From contig JAXIVH010000020.1 of NCBI GenBank assembly GCA_036785325.1, forward strand, positions 5,933,879-5,997,878: a stretch of 64,000 bases of DNA, read 5' to 3'. Of the stretch, positions 47,202 to 60,800 are shown in pieces. The notes beneath the pieces are model-generated. The model had not been told where the DNA came from and ran no database searches. It worked only from the letters and a program-made list of their open reading frames with translations. Each line of letters begins with the position of its first letter. Position 1 is the stretch's first letter. Both the position numbers and the translations under genes were made by a program. Origin of the DNA: Urophycis tenuis. Its lineage: Eukaryota; Chordata; Actinopteri; Gadiformes; Phycidae.

Positions 47202-48505
47202 TGTGGCGCGGGAGGGGAGGTATTAAAGGGGCAATATTACTAAAGAGCTCGACAACGCCACCCGGGGAATTTCACCCAGGGAATTATTCTGACAAGGTAC
47301 ACAGGTCCGTAGTTACATGGAGGCAGGAGACGTGGTTCAGAATTTAACATACACTTTTAATGTTCATTTCTTTTTCTTAAAACAGCACAAATAAAATTCA
47401 TTCACACAAAAGAAAAAGGGACAAACCTAAACAGGGCTGAGGCCGAAGTGGATGGACGAAGGCTAGTGCAGGGGAGGGATCCACCAAAAAAAATAAACAA
47501 ACTTAAATCACCGGGCACACGTGGCAGACACACTCTCAGTGACGAAAACCCAGGGACACAGCAAGACAGGACAGGAGGATGCCACCACCAGATCACCACC
47601 TACGCCGCCACCACCACCGGCCTACAGCAACTAAAAGGGGAGGGAAATGCCACAACTTAGTGGGGTTGCACACACAAAAAAAAAGAAAACTTAAAGACCA
47701 TGAGTAATGGACAAATTATAAATTTAAACTATCCAAAGTAAGAGAAAACTCAGTTACTTAATTCACAAAACAAGATCTAGGATAAACACAAAACCCATAC
47801 TCAAAAATAACAAAACGAAGCCCACACATTCATACACTAATTCACTATATATAAAAGGGAACAGTCCCGGGTGAACAGAAGAAATCGTGCCCGGTCCGCG
47901 GCCGAACAATCGTCCGTCACAGAAGGAACCGCAGCGTAGCCTCTGACAACCGTAGGACCACGCTGTAACGGCCCGCAGCAGCAGCCGACGAACGGCAAGC
48001 ACCGTTAAACAAAACAAAAGCAGCACGAAAGAAAGCAAACAAAAACACAACAAAACAAAACAGAGCCAAACAAAAACAACGCAGAACAAAACAGCAGCGG
48101 CCCAATCAGGTGGTTACAGTCGCACCTAACAAAGAAAAACACCATCAGCATGGGCGAAGTGCATTCAGATTGGGGAGGTTGTATGTTACAATACACATAC
48201 CGTTTTGTAGTAACCGACCCTCACGAGAGGAGGGGGGGGAAGGACTCCAGGCAGCCGTTCGCATTTACCGCCGCGAATGAATCACTGCCAGCACACAGCA
48301 CGGAACGGCGCACAATCGTCCTGTCGGGCACACAACCTCTGACCCGGAAGTGACAGCTGACAATGGGAGCGCAGAGAAAGAACAGGTGGGCGGACTACAG
48401 CTTTTATACCGGTTCACATGTGTATAGCGGAAATGAACGAAACCATAGCAACCGTATGTAAACAAGAGAGGAGGGGAAACAATACAAAACACTCCTCCTG
48501 CTACA
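47202..48505 (-). repeat. 5' LTR (right in the window)
   Basis: 1304 bp. Carries the promoter for gag-pol; U3 is short, with the TATA box about 100 bp from the LTR start. It adjoins the primer binding site on its inner side. Confidence 0.95.
48402..48408 (-). promoter_or_regulatory. TATA box of the 5' LTR
   Basis: GGTATAAAAGC on the minus strand (core TATAAAA), 97 bp from the LTR start. Transcription is expected to begin near 48375. The 3' LTR has the same site at 41651-41657. Confidence 0.65.
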
Positions 48506-48509
48506 TTTC
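48506..48509. repeat. Retrotransposon target-site duplication, right copy
   Basis: TTTC, after which the monomer continues as CAACGACG. Confidence 0.85.
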
Positions 48510-48580
48510 CAACGACGTATGGCATGACTATATTTGCCCATGGGTCGTCGAAATAATAAGCTGATTCATGTGTGTTCTGT
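48506..48580 (+). repeat. 214-bp satellite array, right remnant
   Basis: The rest of the monomer split by the retrotransposon (TTTCCAACGACGTATGG onward), running into module copy 13. Confidence 0.93.
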
Positions 48581-48767
48581 TGGCTGTGGAAAGAAAATAG
48601 CACACAAGTCATACCAAGTCACCTTTATTTTTCAGTGATAAACATTAATAAATAAACAGTATGGACATTGTATAAACAGTTGTATAAAAAGTGTAAACGG
48701 TATGAACAGTGTTCTTATAAAAGATATCAATATCAATACTGATCACGTGTGTATTTTATATTTCCAG

Positions 48768-49271
48768 GTTATTTGTTGATGAGCCAGAGCCTGTGACTCC
48801 CACCAACCGGCCCGTTCAGCCCACTGCGTTGTCGTCCTCCACCCGGCCGAAGCCTCCTGCGCCCACCCGCCTCCAGCCGAGGCCTCCTGCTGCGTCAGCC
48901 TGTGGCCCGCCCGCCCCCTGTGTCGGCAGCACCCATACCGCTGGTCCTCCCCGCACAGCCACAGGCCCCCTCCGTCCTGCTTCGTGGGCCATCCTGCAGC
49001 TGTCTCTGCAGTCATCGTGTGTCAAAACCATTCAAACTTGTATATGGTAACATTTCAAAATGACACCAGCATAAATGAGGACCTTGCAATAGGTTGTGTG
49101 TTACATGACCCCCCTGGCATACAGCTGTATGTCTCTGTGAAGGTGGTTGTGAAGAACTGCATCCGGCTGAACAAGTACAAGTGCCGGTGAGGCAGCAACT
49201 CTCTCGAGGGGTTGCACGCCCACCTGGTTAACGCCATCCCTTCACAGCGATGTGGGATCATGCCGTTCCAA
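48768..49271 (+). pseudogene. Captured exon-like segment, copy 13 (TGA-interrupted)
   Basis: Majority form; TGA at 49188-49190. Confidence 0.6.
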
Positions 49272-49281
49272 GTAAGTGATT

Positions 49282-49284
<3 letters not shown>

Positions 49285-49322
<38 letters not shown>

Positions 49323-49373
49323 GCATATATACACACACACACACGCATATATACACACACATATATATATATA
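49285..49373. repeat. CA/CG/TA microsatellite, 89 bp
   Basis: Same length as copies 8 and 12. Confidence 0.97.
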
Positions 49374-49557
49374 CTTAAACATAGCTGACCCTTTTTTTCC
49401 CCCTTCTCGGGGATTATGCTCCCAGTTTTGATCTCGGACGTCTGGTCACTTATAGCATATAATAATATTCTATTACTGTTAAGCCAACTATGAATAATAA
49501 AACAGGCCAAAACATGTGTCCTTTATCATAGCTACACGTATTACAAAAAAAACGCGT

Positions 49558-52500
49558 GAATTGAAAAGTTGAAGGTATGTTTTTAGCTGCTGGGTAGACT
49601 TCAGTCAACCTGACGCAGTTTTGTCTTTGAGCAACCAAATTGCTCGGGGATGGGCTCATTTTAAGCGGGGAAATCTAAGGTTCCCAACGGCGTATGGCAA
49701 GATTATATTGAGTCATGGGTCGTTGAAATACTAAGCTAATTAATTTCTGTTCTTTATTGAAAGATTGATCTTAATTGAAACGTTGAAGGTATGTTTTTAG
49801 CTGCTGGGTAGACTTCAGTCAACCTGACGCAGTTTTGTCTGTGAGCAAGCAGACTGCTCGCGGATGGGCTCATTTTAAGCGGGGAAATCTAAGCTTTCCA
49901 ACGGCGTATGGCAAGACTATATTGACTCATTGGTCGTTGAAATACTAAGCTAATTAATTTGTGATCTGTAAGGAAAGATTGATGTTAATTGAAACGTTGA
50001 AGGTATGTTTTTAGCTGCTGGGTAGACTTCAGTCAACCTGACACAGTTTTGTCTCTGAGCAACCAAATTGCTTGGGGATGGGCTCATTTTAAGCGGGGAA
50101 ATCTAAGCTTTCCAACGGCGTATGGCAAGACTATATTGACTCATGGGTCGTTGAAATACTAAGATAATTAATTTGTGTTCTGTAAGGAAAGATTGATGTT
50201 AATTGAAACGTTGAAGGTATGTTTTTAGCTGCTGGGTAGACTTCACTTAACCTGACACAGTTTTGTCTGTGATCAACCAGACTGCTGGCGGATGGGCTCA
50301 TTTTAAGCAGGGAAATCTAAGCTTTTCAACGGCGTATGGTAAGACTATATTCACCAAAGGGCCGTTGAAATACTAAGCTAATTAATTTGTGTTCTGTAAG
50401 GAAAGATTGATGTTAATTGAAACTTTAAAGGTATGTTTTTGGCTGCTGGGTAGACTTCATTCAACCTGACGCAGTTTAGTCTGTGATCAACCAGACTGCT
50501 CGCGGATGGGCTCATTTTAAGCGGGGAAATCTAAGCTTTCCAACGGCGTATGGCAAGACTATATTGACTCATGGGTCGTTGAAATACTAAGCTAATTAAT
50601 TTGTGTTCTGTAAGGAAAGATTGATGTTAATTGAAACGTTGAAGGTATGTTTTTAGCTGCTGGGTAGACTTCAGTCAACCTGACGCAGTTTAGTCTGTGA
50701 GCAACCAAATTGCTCGGGGATGGGCTCATTATAAGCGGGGAAATCTAAGCTTTCCAACGGCGTATGGCAAGACTATATTCACCAAAGGGTCGTTGAAATA
50801 CTAAGCTAATTAATTTGTGTTCTGTAAGGAAAGATTGATGTTAATTGAAACGTTGAAGGTATGTTTTTAGCTGCTGGGTAGACTTCAGTCAACCTGACGC
50901 AGTTTAGTCTGTGATCAACCAGACTGCTCGCGGATGGGCTCATTTTAAGCGGGGAAATCTAAGCTTTCCAACGGCGTATGGCAAGACTATATTGACTCAT
51001 GGGTCGTTGAAATACTAAGATAATTAATTTGTGTTCTGTAAGGAAAGATTGATGTTAATTGAAACGTTGAAGGTATGTTTTTAGCTGCTGGGTAGACTTC
51101 ACTCAACCTGACACAGTTTTGTCTGTGATCAACCAGACTGCTGGCGGATGGGCTCATTTTAAGCAGGGAAATCTAAGCTTTTCAACGGCGTATGGTAAGA
51201 CTATATTCACCAAAGGGCCGTTGAAATACTAAGCTAATTAATTTGTGTTCTGTAAGGAAAGATTGATGTTAATTGAAACGTTAAAGGTATGTTTTTGGCT
51301 GCTGGGTAGACTTCATTCAACCTGACGCAGTTTAGTCTGTGATCAACCAGACTGCTCGCGGATGGGCTCATTTTAAGCGGGGAAATCTAAGCTTTCCAAC
51401 GGCGTATGGCAAGACTATATTCACCAAAGGGTCGTTGAAATACTAAGCTAATTAATTTGTGTTCTGTAAGGAAAGATTGATGTTAATTGAAACGTTGAAG
51501 GTATGTTTTTAGCTGCTGGGTAGACTTCAGTCAACCTGACGCAGTTTAGTCTGTGATCAACCAGACTGCTCGCGGATGGGCTCATTTTAAGCGGGGAAAT
51601 CTAAGCTTTCCAACGGCGTATGGCAAGACTATATTGACTCATGGGTCGTTGAAATACTAAGATAATTAATTTGTGTTCTGTAAGGAAAGATTGATGTTAA
51701 TTGAAACGTTGAAGGTATGTTTTTAGCTGCTGGGTAGACTTCACTCAACCTGACACAGTTTTGTCTGTGATCAACCAGACTGCTGGCGGATGGGCTCATT
51801 TTAAGCAGGGAAATCTAAGCTTTTCAACGGCGTATGGTAAGACTATATTCACCAAAGGGCCGTTGAAATACTAAGCTAATTAATTTGTGTTCTGTAAGGA
51901 AAGATTGATGTTAATTGAAACGTTGAAGGTATGTTTTTAGCTGCTGGGTAGACTTCACTCAACCTGACACAGTTTTGTCTGTGAGCAACCAGACTGCTCG
52001 GGGATGGGCTCATTTTAAGCGGGGAAATCTAAGCTTTCCAACGGCGTATGGCAAGACTATATTGACTCATGGGTCGTTTAAATACTAAGCTAATTAATTT
52101 GTGTTCTGTAAGGAAAGATTGATGTTAATTGAAACGTTGAAGGTATGTCTTTAGCTGCTGTGTAGACTTCAGTCAACCTGACGCAGATTTGTCTGTGAGC
52201 AACCAAATTGCTCGGGGATGGGCTCATTATAAGCGGGGAAATCTAAGCTTTCCAACGGCGTATGGCAAGACTATATTCACCAAAGGGCCGTTGAAATACT
52301 AAGCTAATTAATTTGTGTTCTGTAAGGAAAGATTGATGTTAATTGAAACGTTAAAGGTATGTTTTTAGCTGCTGGGTAGACTTCATTCAACCTGAGGCAG
52401 TTTAGTCTGTGATCAACCAGACTGCTCGCGGATGGGCTCATTTTAAGCGGGGAAATCTAAGCTTTCCAACGGCGTATGGCAAGACTATATTGACTCATGG

Positions 52501-53821
52501 GTCGTTGAAATACTAAGCTAATTAATTAGTGTTCTGTAAGGAAAGATTGATGTTAATTGAAACGTTGAAGGTATGTTTTTAGCTGCTGGGTAGACTTCAC
52601 TCAACCTGACACAGTTTTCTCTGTGAGCAACCAATTTGCTCGGGGATGGGCTCATTTTAAGCGGGGAAATCTAAGCTTTCCAACGGCGTATGGCAAGACT
52701 ATATTGACTCATGGGTCGTTTAAATACTAAGCTAATTAATTTGTGTTCTGTAAGGAAAGATTGATGTTAATTGAAACGTTGAAGGTATGTCTTTAGCTGC
52801 TGTGTAGACTTCAGTCAACCTGACGCAGTTTTGTCTGTGAGCAAGCAGACTGCTCGCGGATGGGCTCATTTTAAGCGGGGAAATCTAAGCTTTCCAACGG
52901 CGTATGGCAAGACTATATTGACTCATTGGTCGTTGAAATACTAAGCTAATTAATTTGTGATCTGTAAGGAAAGATTGATGTTAATTGAAACGTTGAAGGT
53001 ATGTTTTTAGCTGCTGGGTAGACTTCAGTCAACCTGACGCAGTTTAGTCTGTGATCAACCAGACTGCTCGCGGATGGGCTCATTTTAAGCGGGGAAATCT
53101 AAGCTTTCCAACGGCGTATGGCAAGACTATATTGACTCATGGGTCGTTTAAATACTAAGCTAATTAATTTGTGTTCTGTAAGGAAAGATTGATGTTAATT
53201 GAAACGTTGAAGGTATGTCTTTAGCTGCTGTGTAGACTTCAGTCAACCTGACGCAGTTTTGTCTGTGAGCAAGCAGACTGCTCGCGGATGGGCTCATTTT
53301 AAGCGGGGAAATCTAAGCTTTCCAACGGCGTATGGCAAGACTATATTGACTCATGGGTCGTTTAAATACTAAGCTAATTAATTTGTGTTCTGTAAGGAAA
53401 GATTGATGTTAATTGAAACGTTGAAGGTATGTCTTTAGCTGCTGTGTAGACTTCAGTCAACCTGACGCAGTTTTGTCTCTGAGCAAGCAGACTGCTCGCG
53501 GATGGGCTCATTTTAAGCGGGGAAATCTAAGCTTTCCAACGGCGTATGGCAAGACTATATTGACTCATTGGTCGTTGAAATACTAAGCTAATTAATTTGT
53601 GATCTGTAAGGAAAGATTGATGTTAATTGAAACGTTGAAGGTATGTTTTTAGCTGCTGGGTAGACTTCAGTCAACCTGACGCAGTTTAGTCTGTGATCAA
53701 CCAGACTGCTCGAGGATGGGCTCATTTTAAGCGGGGAAATCTAAGCTTTCCAACGGCGTATGGCATGACTATATTTGCCCATGGGTCTTCGAAATAATAA
53801 GCTGATTCATGTGTGTTCTGT
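49558..53821 (+). repeat. 214-bp satellite array, 20 monomers
   Basis: 4264 bp = 20 x 214 minus 16. The first nine monomers repeat 38399-40250. The later part is rich in the GAGCAAGCAGACTGCTC form with TATGTCTTTAGC. The last monomer has CAACGGCG and GTCTTCG instead of the usual pre-module CAACGACG and GTCGTCG. Confidence 0.96.
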
Positions 53822-54008
53822 TGGCTGTGGAAAGAAAATAGCACACAAGTCATACCAAGTCACCTTTATTTTTCAGTGATAAACATTAATAAATAAACAG
53901 TATGGACATTGTATAAACAGTTGTATAAAAAGTGTAAACGGTATGAACAGTGTTCTTATAAAAGATATCAATATCAATACTGATCACGTGTGTATTTTAT
54001 ATTTCCAG

Positions 54009-54512
54009 GTTATTTGTTGATGAGCCAGAGCCTGTGACTCCCACCAACCGGCCCGTTCAGCCCACTGCGTTGTCGTCCTCCACCCGGCCGAAGCCTCCTG
54101 CGCCCACCCGCCTCCAGCCGAGGCCTCCTGCTGCGTCAGCCTGTGGCCCGCCCGCCCCCTGTGTCGGCAGCACCCATACCGCTGGTCCTCCCCGCACAGC
54201 CACAGGCCCCCTCCGTCCTGCTTCGTGGGCCATCCTGCAGCTGTCTCTGCAGTCATCGTGTGTCAAAACCATTCAAACTTGTATATGGTAACATTTCAAA
54301 ATGACACCAGCATAAATGAGGACCTTGCAATAGGTTGTGTGTTACATGACCCCCCTGGCATACAGCTGTATGTCTCTGTGAAGGTGGTTGTGAAGAACTG
54401 CATCCGGCTGAACAAGTACAAGTGCCGGTGAGGCAGCAACTCTCTCGAGGGGTTGCACGCCCACCTGGTTAACGCCATCCCTTCACAGCGATGTGGGATC
54501 ATGCCGTTCCAA
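54009..54512 (+). pseudogene. Captured exon-like segment, copy 14 (TGA-interrupted)
   Basis: Majority form; TGA at 54429-54431. Confidence 0.6.
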
Positions 54513-54522
54513 GTAAGTGATT

Positions 54523-54525
<3 letters not shown>

Positions 54526-54572
<47 letters not shown>

Positions 54573-54620
54573 TATATACACACACACACATGCATAGATA
54601 CACACACATATATATATATA
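54526..54620. repeat. CA/TA microsatellite, 95 bp
   Basis: The CGCG block is reduced to one CG, and GCATAGATAC replaces GCATATATAC; the latter is shared only with copy 15. Confidence 0.97.
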
Positions 54621-54804
54621 CTTAAACATAGCTGACCCTTTTTTTCCCCCTTCTCGGGGATTATGCTCCCAGTTTTGATCTCGGACGTCTGGTCACTTAT
54701 AGCATATAATAATATTCTATTACTGTTAAGCCAACTATGAATAATAAAACAGGCCAAAACATGTGTCCTTTATCATAGCTACACGTATTACAAAAAAAAC
54801 GCGT

Positions 54805-57800
54805 GAATTGAAAAGTTGAAGGTATGTTTTTAGCTGCTGGGTAGACTTCAGTCAACCTGACGCAGTTTTGTCTGTGAGCAACCAAATTGCTCGGGGATGG
54901 GCTCATTTTAAGCGGGGAAATCTAAGGTTCCCAACGGCGTATGGCAAGATTATATTGAGTCATGGGTCGTTGAAATACTAAGCTAATTAATTTCTGTTCT
55001 TTATTGAAAGATTGATCTTAATTGAAACGTTGAAGGTATGTTTTTAGCTGCTGGGTAGACTTCAGTCAACCTGACGCAGTTTTGTCTGTGAGCAACCAGA
55101 CTGCTCGCGGATGGGCTCATTTTAAGCGGGGAAATCTAAGCTTTCCAACGGCGTATCGCAAGACTATATTGACTCATTGGTCGTTGAAATACTAAGCTAA
55201 TTAATTTGTGATCTGTAAGGAAAGATTGATGTTAATTGAAACGTTGAAGGTATGTTTTTAGCTGCTGGGTAGACTTCAGTCAACCTGACACAGTTTTGTC
55301 TCTGAGCAACCAAATTGCTTGGGGATGGGCTCATTTTAAGCGGGGAAATCTAAGCTTTCCAACGGCGTATGGCAAGACTATATTGACTCATGGGTCGTTG
55401 AAATACTAAGATAATTAATTTGTGTTCTGTAAGGAAAGATTGATGTTAATTGAAACGTTGAAGGTATGTTTTTAGCTGCTGGGTATACTTCACTCAACCT
55501 GACACAGTTTTGTCTGTGATCAACCAGACTGCTGGCGGATGGGCTCATTTTAAGCAGGGAAATCTAAGCTTTTCAACGGCGTATGGTAAGACTATATTCA
55601 CCAAAGGGCCGTTGAAATACTAAGCTAATTAATTTGTGTTCTGTAAGGAAAGATTGATGTTAATTGAAACGTTAAAGGTATGTTTTTGGCTGCTGGGTAG
55701 ACTTCATTCAACCTGACGCAGTTTAGTCTGTGATCAACCAGACTGCTCGCGGATGGGCTCATTTTAAGCGGGGAAATCTAAGCTTTCCAACGGCGTATGG
55801 CAAGACTATATTAACTCATGGGTCGCAGTTTAGTCTGTGATCAACCAGACTGCTCGCGGATGGGCTCATTTTAAGCAGGGAAATCTAAGCTTTCCAACGG
55901 CGTATGGCAAGACTATATTGACTCATGGGTCGTTTAAATACTAAGCTAATTAATTTGTGTTCTGTAAGGAAAGATTGATGTTAATTGAAACGTTGAAGGT
56001 ATGTCTTTAGCTGCTGTGTAGACTTCAGTCAACCTGACGCAGTTTTGTCTGTGAGCAAGCAGACTGCTCGCGGATGGGCTCATTTTAAGCGGGGAAATCT
56101 AAGCTTTCCAACGGCGTATGGCAAGACTATATTGACTCATTGGTCGTTGAAATACTAAGCTAATTAATTTGTGATCTGTAAGGAAAGATTGATGTTAATT
56201 GAAACGTTGAAGGTATGTTTTTAGCTGCTGGGTAGACTTCAGTCAACCTGACGCAGTTTAGTCTGTGATCAACCAGACTGCTCGCGGATGGGCTCATTTT
56301 AAGCGGGGAAATCTAAGCTTTCCAACGGCGTATGGCAAGACTATATTGACTCATGGGTCGTTTAAATACTAAGCTAATTAATTTGTGTTCTGTAAGGAAA
56401 GATTGATGTTAATTGAAACGTTGAAGGTATGTCTTTAGCTGCTGTGTAGACTTCAGTCAACCTGACGCAGTTTTGTCTGTGAGCAAGCAGACTGCTCGCG
56501 GATGGGCTCATTTTAAGCGGGGAAATCTAAGCTTTCCAACGGCGTATGGCAAGACTATATTGACTCATGGGTCGTTTAAATACTAAGCTAATTAATTTGT
56601 GTTCTGTAAGGAAAGATTGATGTTAATTGAAACGTTGAAGGTATGTCTTTAGCTGCTGTGTAGACTTCAGTCAACCTGACGCAGTTTTGTCTCTGAGCAA
56701 GCAGACTGCTCGCGGATGGGCTCATTTTAAGCGGGGAAATCTAAGCTTTCCAACGGCGTATGGCAAGACTATATTGACTCATTGGTCGTTGAAATACTAA
56801 GCTAATTAATTTGTGATCTGTAAGGAAAGATTGATGTTAATTGAAACGTTGAAGGTATGTTTTTAGCTGCTGGGTAGACTTCAGTCAACCTGACGCAGTT
56901 TAGTCTGTGATCAACCAGACTGCTCGCGGATGGGCTCATTTTAAGCGGGGAAATCTAAGCTTTCCAACGGCGTATTGCAAGACTATATTGACTCATGGGT
57001 CGTTTAAATACTAAGCTAATTAATTTGTGTTCTGTAAGGAAAGATTGATGTTAATTGAAACGTTGAAGGTATGTCTTTAGCTGCTGTGTAGACTTCAGTC
57101 AACCTGACGCAGTTTTGTCTGTGAGCAAGCAGACTGCTCGCGGATGGGCTCATTTTAAGCGGGGAAATCTAAGCTTTCCAACGGTGTATGGCAAGACTAT
57201 ATTGACTCATTGGTCGTTGAAATACTAAGCTAATTAATTTGTGATCTGTAAGGAAAGATTGATGTTAATTGAAACGTTGAAGGTATGTTTTTAGCTGCTG
57301 GGTAGACTTCAGTCAACCTGACACAGTTTTGTCTCTGAGCAACCAAATTGCTTGGGGATGGGCTCATTATAAGCGGGGAAATCTAAGCTTTTCAACGGCG
57401 TATGGCAAGACTATATTCACCAAAGGGTCTTTGAAATACTAAGCTAATTAATTTGTGTTCTGTAAGGAAAGATTGATGTTAATTGAAACGTTAAAGGTAT
57501 GTTTTTAGCTGCTGGGTAGACTTCATTCAACCTGACGCAGTTTAGTCTGTGATCAACCAGACTGCTCGCGGATGGGCTCATTTTAAGCGGGGAAATCAAA
57601 GCTTTGCAACCGCCTATGGCAAGACTATATTGACTCATGGGTCATTGAAATACTAAGCTAATTAATTTGTGTTCTGTAAGGAAAGATTGATGTTAATTGA
57701 AACGTTGAAGGTATGTTTTTAGCTGCTGGGTAGACTTCAGTCAACCTGACGCAGTTTAGTCTGTGATCAACCAGACTGCTCGCGGATGGGCTCATTTTAA

Positions 57801-60800
57801 GCGGGGAAATCTAAGCTTTTCAACGGCGTATGGCAAGACTATATTCACTAATGGCCCGTTGAAATACTAAGCTAATTAATTTGTGTTCTGTAAGGAAAGA
57901 TTGATGTCAATTGAAACGTTAAAGGTATGTTTTTAGCTGCTGGGTAGACTTCATTCAACCTGACGCAGTTTAGTCTGTGATCAACCAGACTGCTCGCGGA
58001 TGGGCTCATTTTAAGCGGGGAAATCTAAGCTTTCCAACGGCGTATGGAAAGACTATATTGACTCATGGGTCGTTGAAATACTAAGCTAATTAATTTGTGT
58101 TCTGTAAGGAAAGATTGATGTTAATTGAAACGTTGAAGGTATGTTTTTAGCTGCTGGGTAGACTTCAGTCAACCTGACGCAGTTTAGTCTGTGAGCAACC
58201 AAATTGCTCAGGGATGGGCTCATTATAAGCGGGGAAATCTAAGCTTTCCAACGGCGTATGGCAAGACTATATTCACCAAAGGGTCGTTGAAATACTAAGC
58301 TAATTAATTTGTGTTCTGTAAGGAAAGATTGATGTTAATTGAAACGTTAAAGGTATGTTTTTAGCTGCTGGGTAGACTTCATTCAACCTGACGCAGTTTA
58401 GTCTGTGATCAACCAGACTGCTCGCGGATGGGCTCATTTTAAGCGGGGAAATCTAAGCTTTCCAACGGCGTATGGCACGACTATATTGACTCATGGGTCA
58501 TTGAAATACTAAGCTAATTAATTTGTGTTCTGTAAGGAAAGATTGATGTTAATTGAAACGTTGAAGGTATGTTTTTAGCTGCTGGGTAGACTTCAGTCAA
58601 CCTGACGCAGTTTAGTCTGTGATCAACCAGACTGCTCGCGGATGGGCTCATTTTAAGCGGGGAAATCTAAGCTTTCCAACGGCGTATGGCAAGAGTATAT
58701 TGACTCATGGGTCGTTGCAATACTAAGCTAATTAATTTCTGTTCTTTATTGAAAGATTGATGTTAATTGAAACGTTGAAGGTATGTTTTTAGCTGCTGGG
58801 TAGACTTCAGTCAACCTGACGCAGTTTAGTCTGTGATCAACCAGACTGCTCGCGGATGGGCTCATTTTAAGCGGGGAAATCTAAGGTTCCCAACGGCGTA
58901 TGGCAAGACTATATTGAGTCATGGGTCGTTGAAATACTAAGCTAATTAATTCCTGTTCTTTATTGAAAGATTGATCTTAATTGAAACGTTGAAGGTATGT
59001 TTTTAGCTGCTGGGTAGACTTCAGTCAACCTGACGCAGTTTTGTCTGTGAGCAAGCAGACTGCTCGCGGATGGGCTCATTTTAAGCGGGGAAATCTAAGC
59101 TTTCCAACGGCGTATGGCAAGACTATATTGACTCATTGGTCGTTGAAATACTAAGCTAATTAATTTGTGATCTGTAAGGAAAGATTGATGTTAATTGAAA
59201 CGTTGAAGGTATGTTTTTAGCTGCTGGGTAGACTTCAGTCAACCTGACACAGTTTTGTCTCTGAGCAACCAAATTGCTTGGGGATGGGCTCATTATAAGC
59301 GGGGAAATCTAAGCTTTTCAACGGCGTATGGCAAGACTATATACACCAAAGGGCCTTTGAAATACTAAGCTAATTAATTTGTGTTCTGTAAGGAAAGATT
59401 GATGTTAATTGAAACGTTAAAGGTATGTTTTAAGCTGCTGGGTAGACTTCATTCAACCTGACGCAGTTTAGTCTGTGATCAACCAGACTGCTCGCGGATG
59501 GGCTCATTTTAAGCGGGGAAATCAAAGCTTTGCAACCGCCTATGGCAAGACTATATTGACTCATGGGTCATTGAAATACTAAGCTAATTAATTTGTGTTC
59601 TGTAAGGAAAGATTGATGTTAATTGAAACGTTGAAGGTATGTTTTTAGCTGCTGGGTAGACTTCAGTCAACCTGACGCAGTTTAGTCTGTGATCAACCAG
59701 ACTGCTCGCGGATGGGCTCATTTTAAGCGGGGAAATCTAAGCTTTTCAACGGCGTATGGCAAGACTATATTCACTAATGGCCCGTTGAAATACTAAGCTA
59801 ATTAATTTGTGTTCTGTAAGGAAAGATTGATGTCAATTGAAACGTTAAAGGTATGTTTTTAGCTGCTGGGTAGACTTCATTCAACCTGACGCAGTTTAGT
59901 CTGTGATCAACCAGACTGCTCGGGGATGGGCTCATTTTAAGCGGGGAAATCTAAGCTTTCCAACGGCGTATGGAAAGACTATATTAACTCATGGGTCGTT
60001 GAAATACTAAGCTAATTAATTTGTGTTCTGTAAGGAAAGATTGATGTTAATTGAAACGTTGAAGGTATGTTTTTAGCTGCTGGGTAGACTTCAGTCAACC
60101 TGACGCAGTTTAGTCTGTGAGCAACCAAATTGCTCAGGGATGGGCTCATTATAAGTGGGGAAATCTAAGCTTTCCAACGGCATATGGCAAGACTATATTC
60201 ACCAAAGGGTCGTTGAAATACTAAGCTAATTAATTTGTGTTCTGTAAGGAAAGATTGATGTTAATTGAAACGTTAAAGGTATGTTTTTAGCTGCTGGGTA
60301 GACTTCATTCAACCTGACGCAGCTTAGTCTGTGATCAACCAGACTGCTCGCGGATGGGCTCATTTTAAGCGGGGAAATCTAAGCTTTCCAACGGCGTATG
60401 GCAAGACTATATTGACTCATGGGTCATTGAAATACTAAGCTAATTCATTTGTGTTCTGTAAGGAAAGATTGATGTTAATTGAAACGTTGAAGGTATGTTT
60501 TTAGCTGCTGGGTAGACTTCAGTCAACCTGACGCAGTTTAGTCTGTGATCAACCAGACTGCTCGCGGATGGGCTCATTTTAAGCGGGGAAATCTAAGCTT
60601 TCCAACGGCGTATGGCAAGAGTATATTGACTCATGGGTCGTTGAAATACTAAGCTAATTAATTTGTGTTCTGTAAGGAAAGATTGATGTTAATTGAAACG
60701 TTGAAGGTATGTTTTTAGCTGCTGGGTAGACTTCAGTCAACCTGACGCAGTTTAGTCTGTGATCAACCAGACTGCTCGAGGATGGGCTCATTTTAAGCGG

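Larger units (their letters stand above)
40451..48505 (-). mobile_element. Intact Ty3/gypsy LTR retrotransposon, 8055 bp, minus orientation
   Basis: Two 1304-bp LTRs that begin TG and end CA, a 4-bp TTTC target duplication, a primer binding site, a polypurine tract, and open gag and pol frames. The order in pol is protease, reverse transcriptase, RNase H, integrase, which defines Ty3/gypsy (Metaviridae) rather than Ty1/copia. The internal region is 5447 bp. No third open frame (env) is present. It sits in the last monomer before module copy 13; removing it together with one TTTC restores that monomer exactly. I found no difference between the LTRs by eye, so the insertion is young and the element may still be competent. 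Confidence 0.96.
48581..49557 (+). repeat. Composite exon-bearing module, copy 13
   Basis: 977 bp; lies 71 bp beyond the retrotransposon's right TSD. Near-identical to copy 12. Confidence 0.9.
53822..54804 (+). repeat. Composite exon-bearing module, copy 14
   Basis: 983 bp (888 + 95). Confidence 0.9.
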
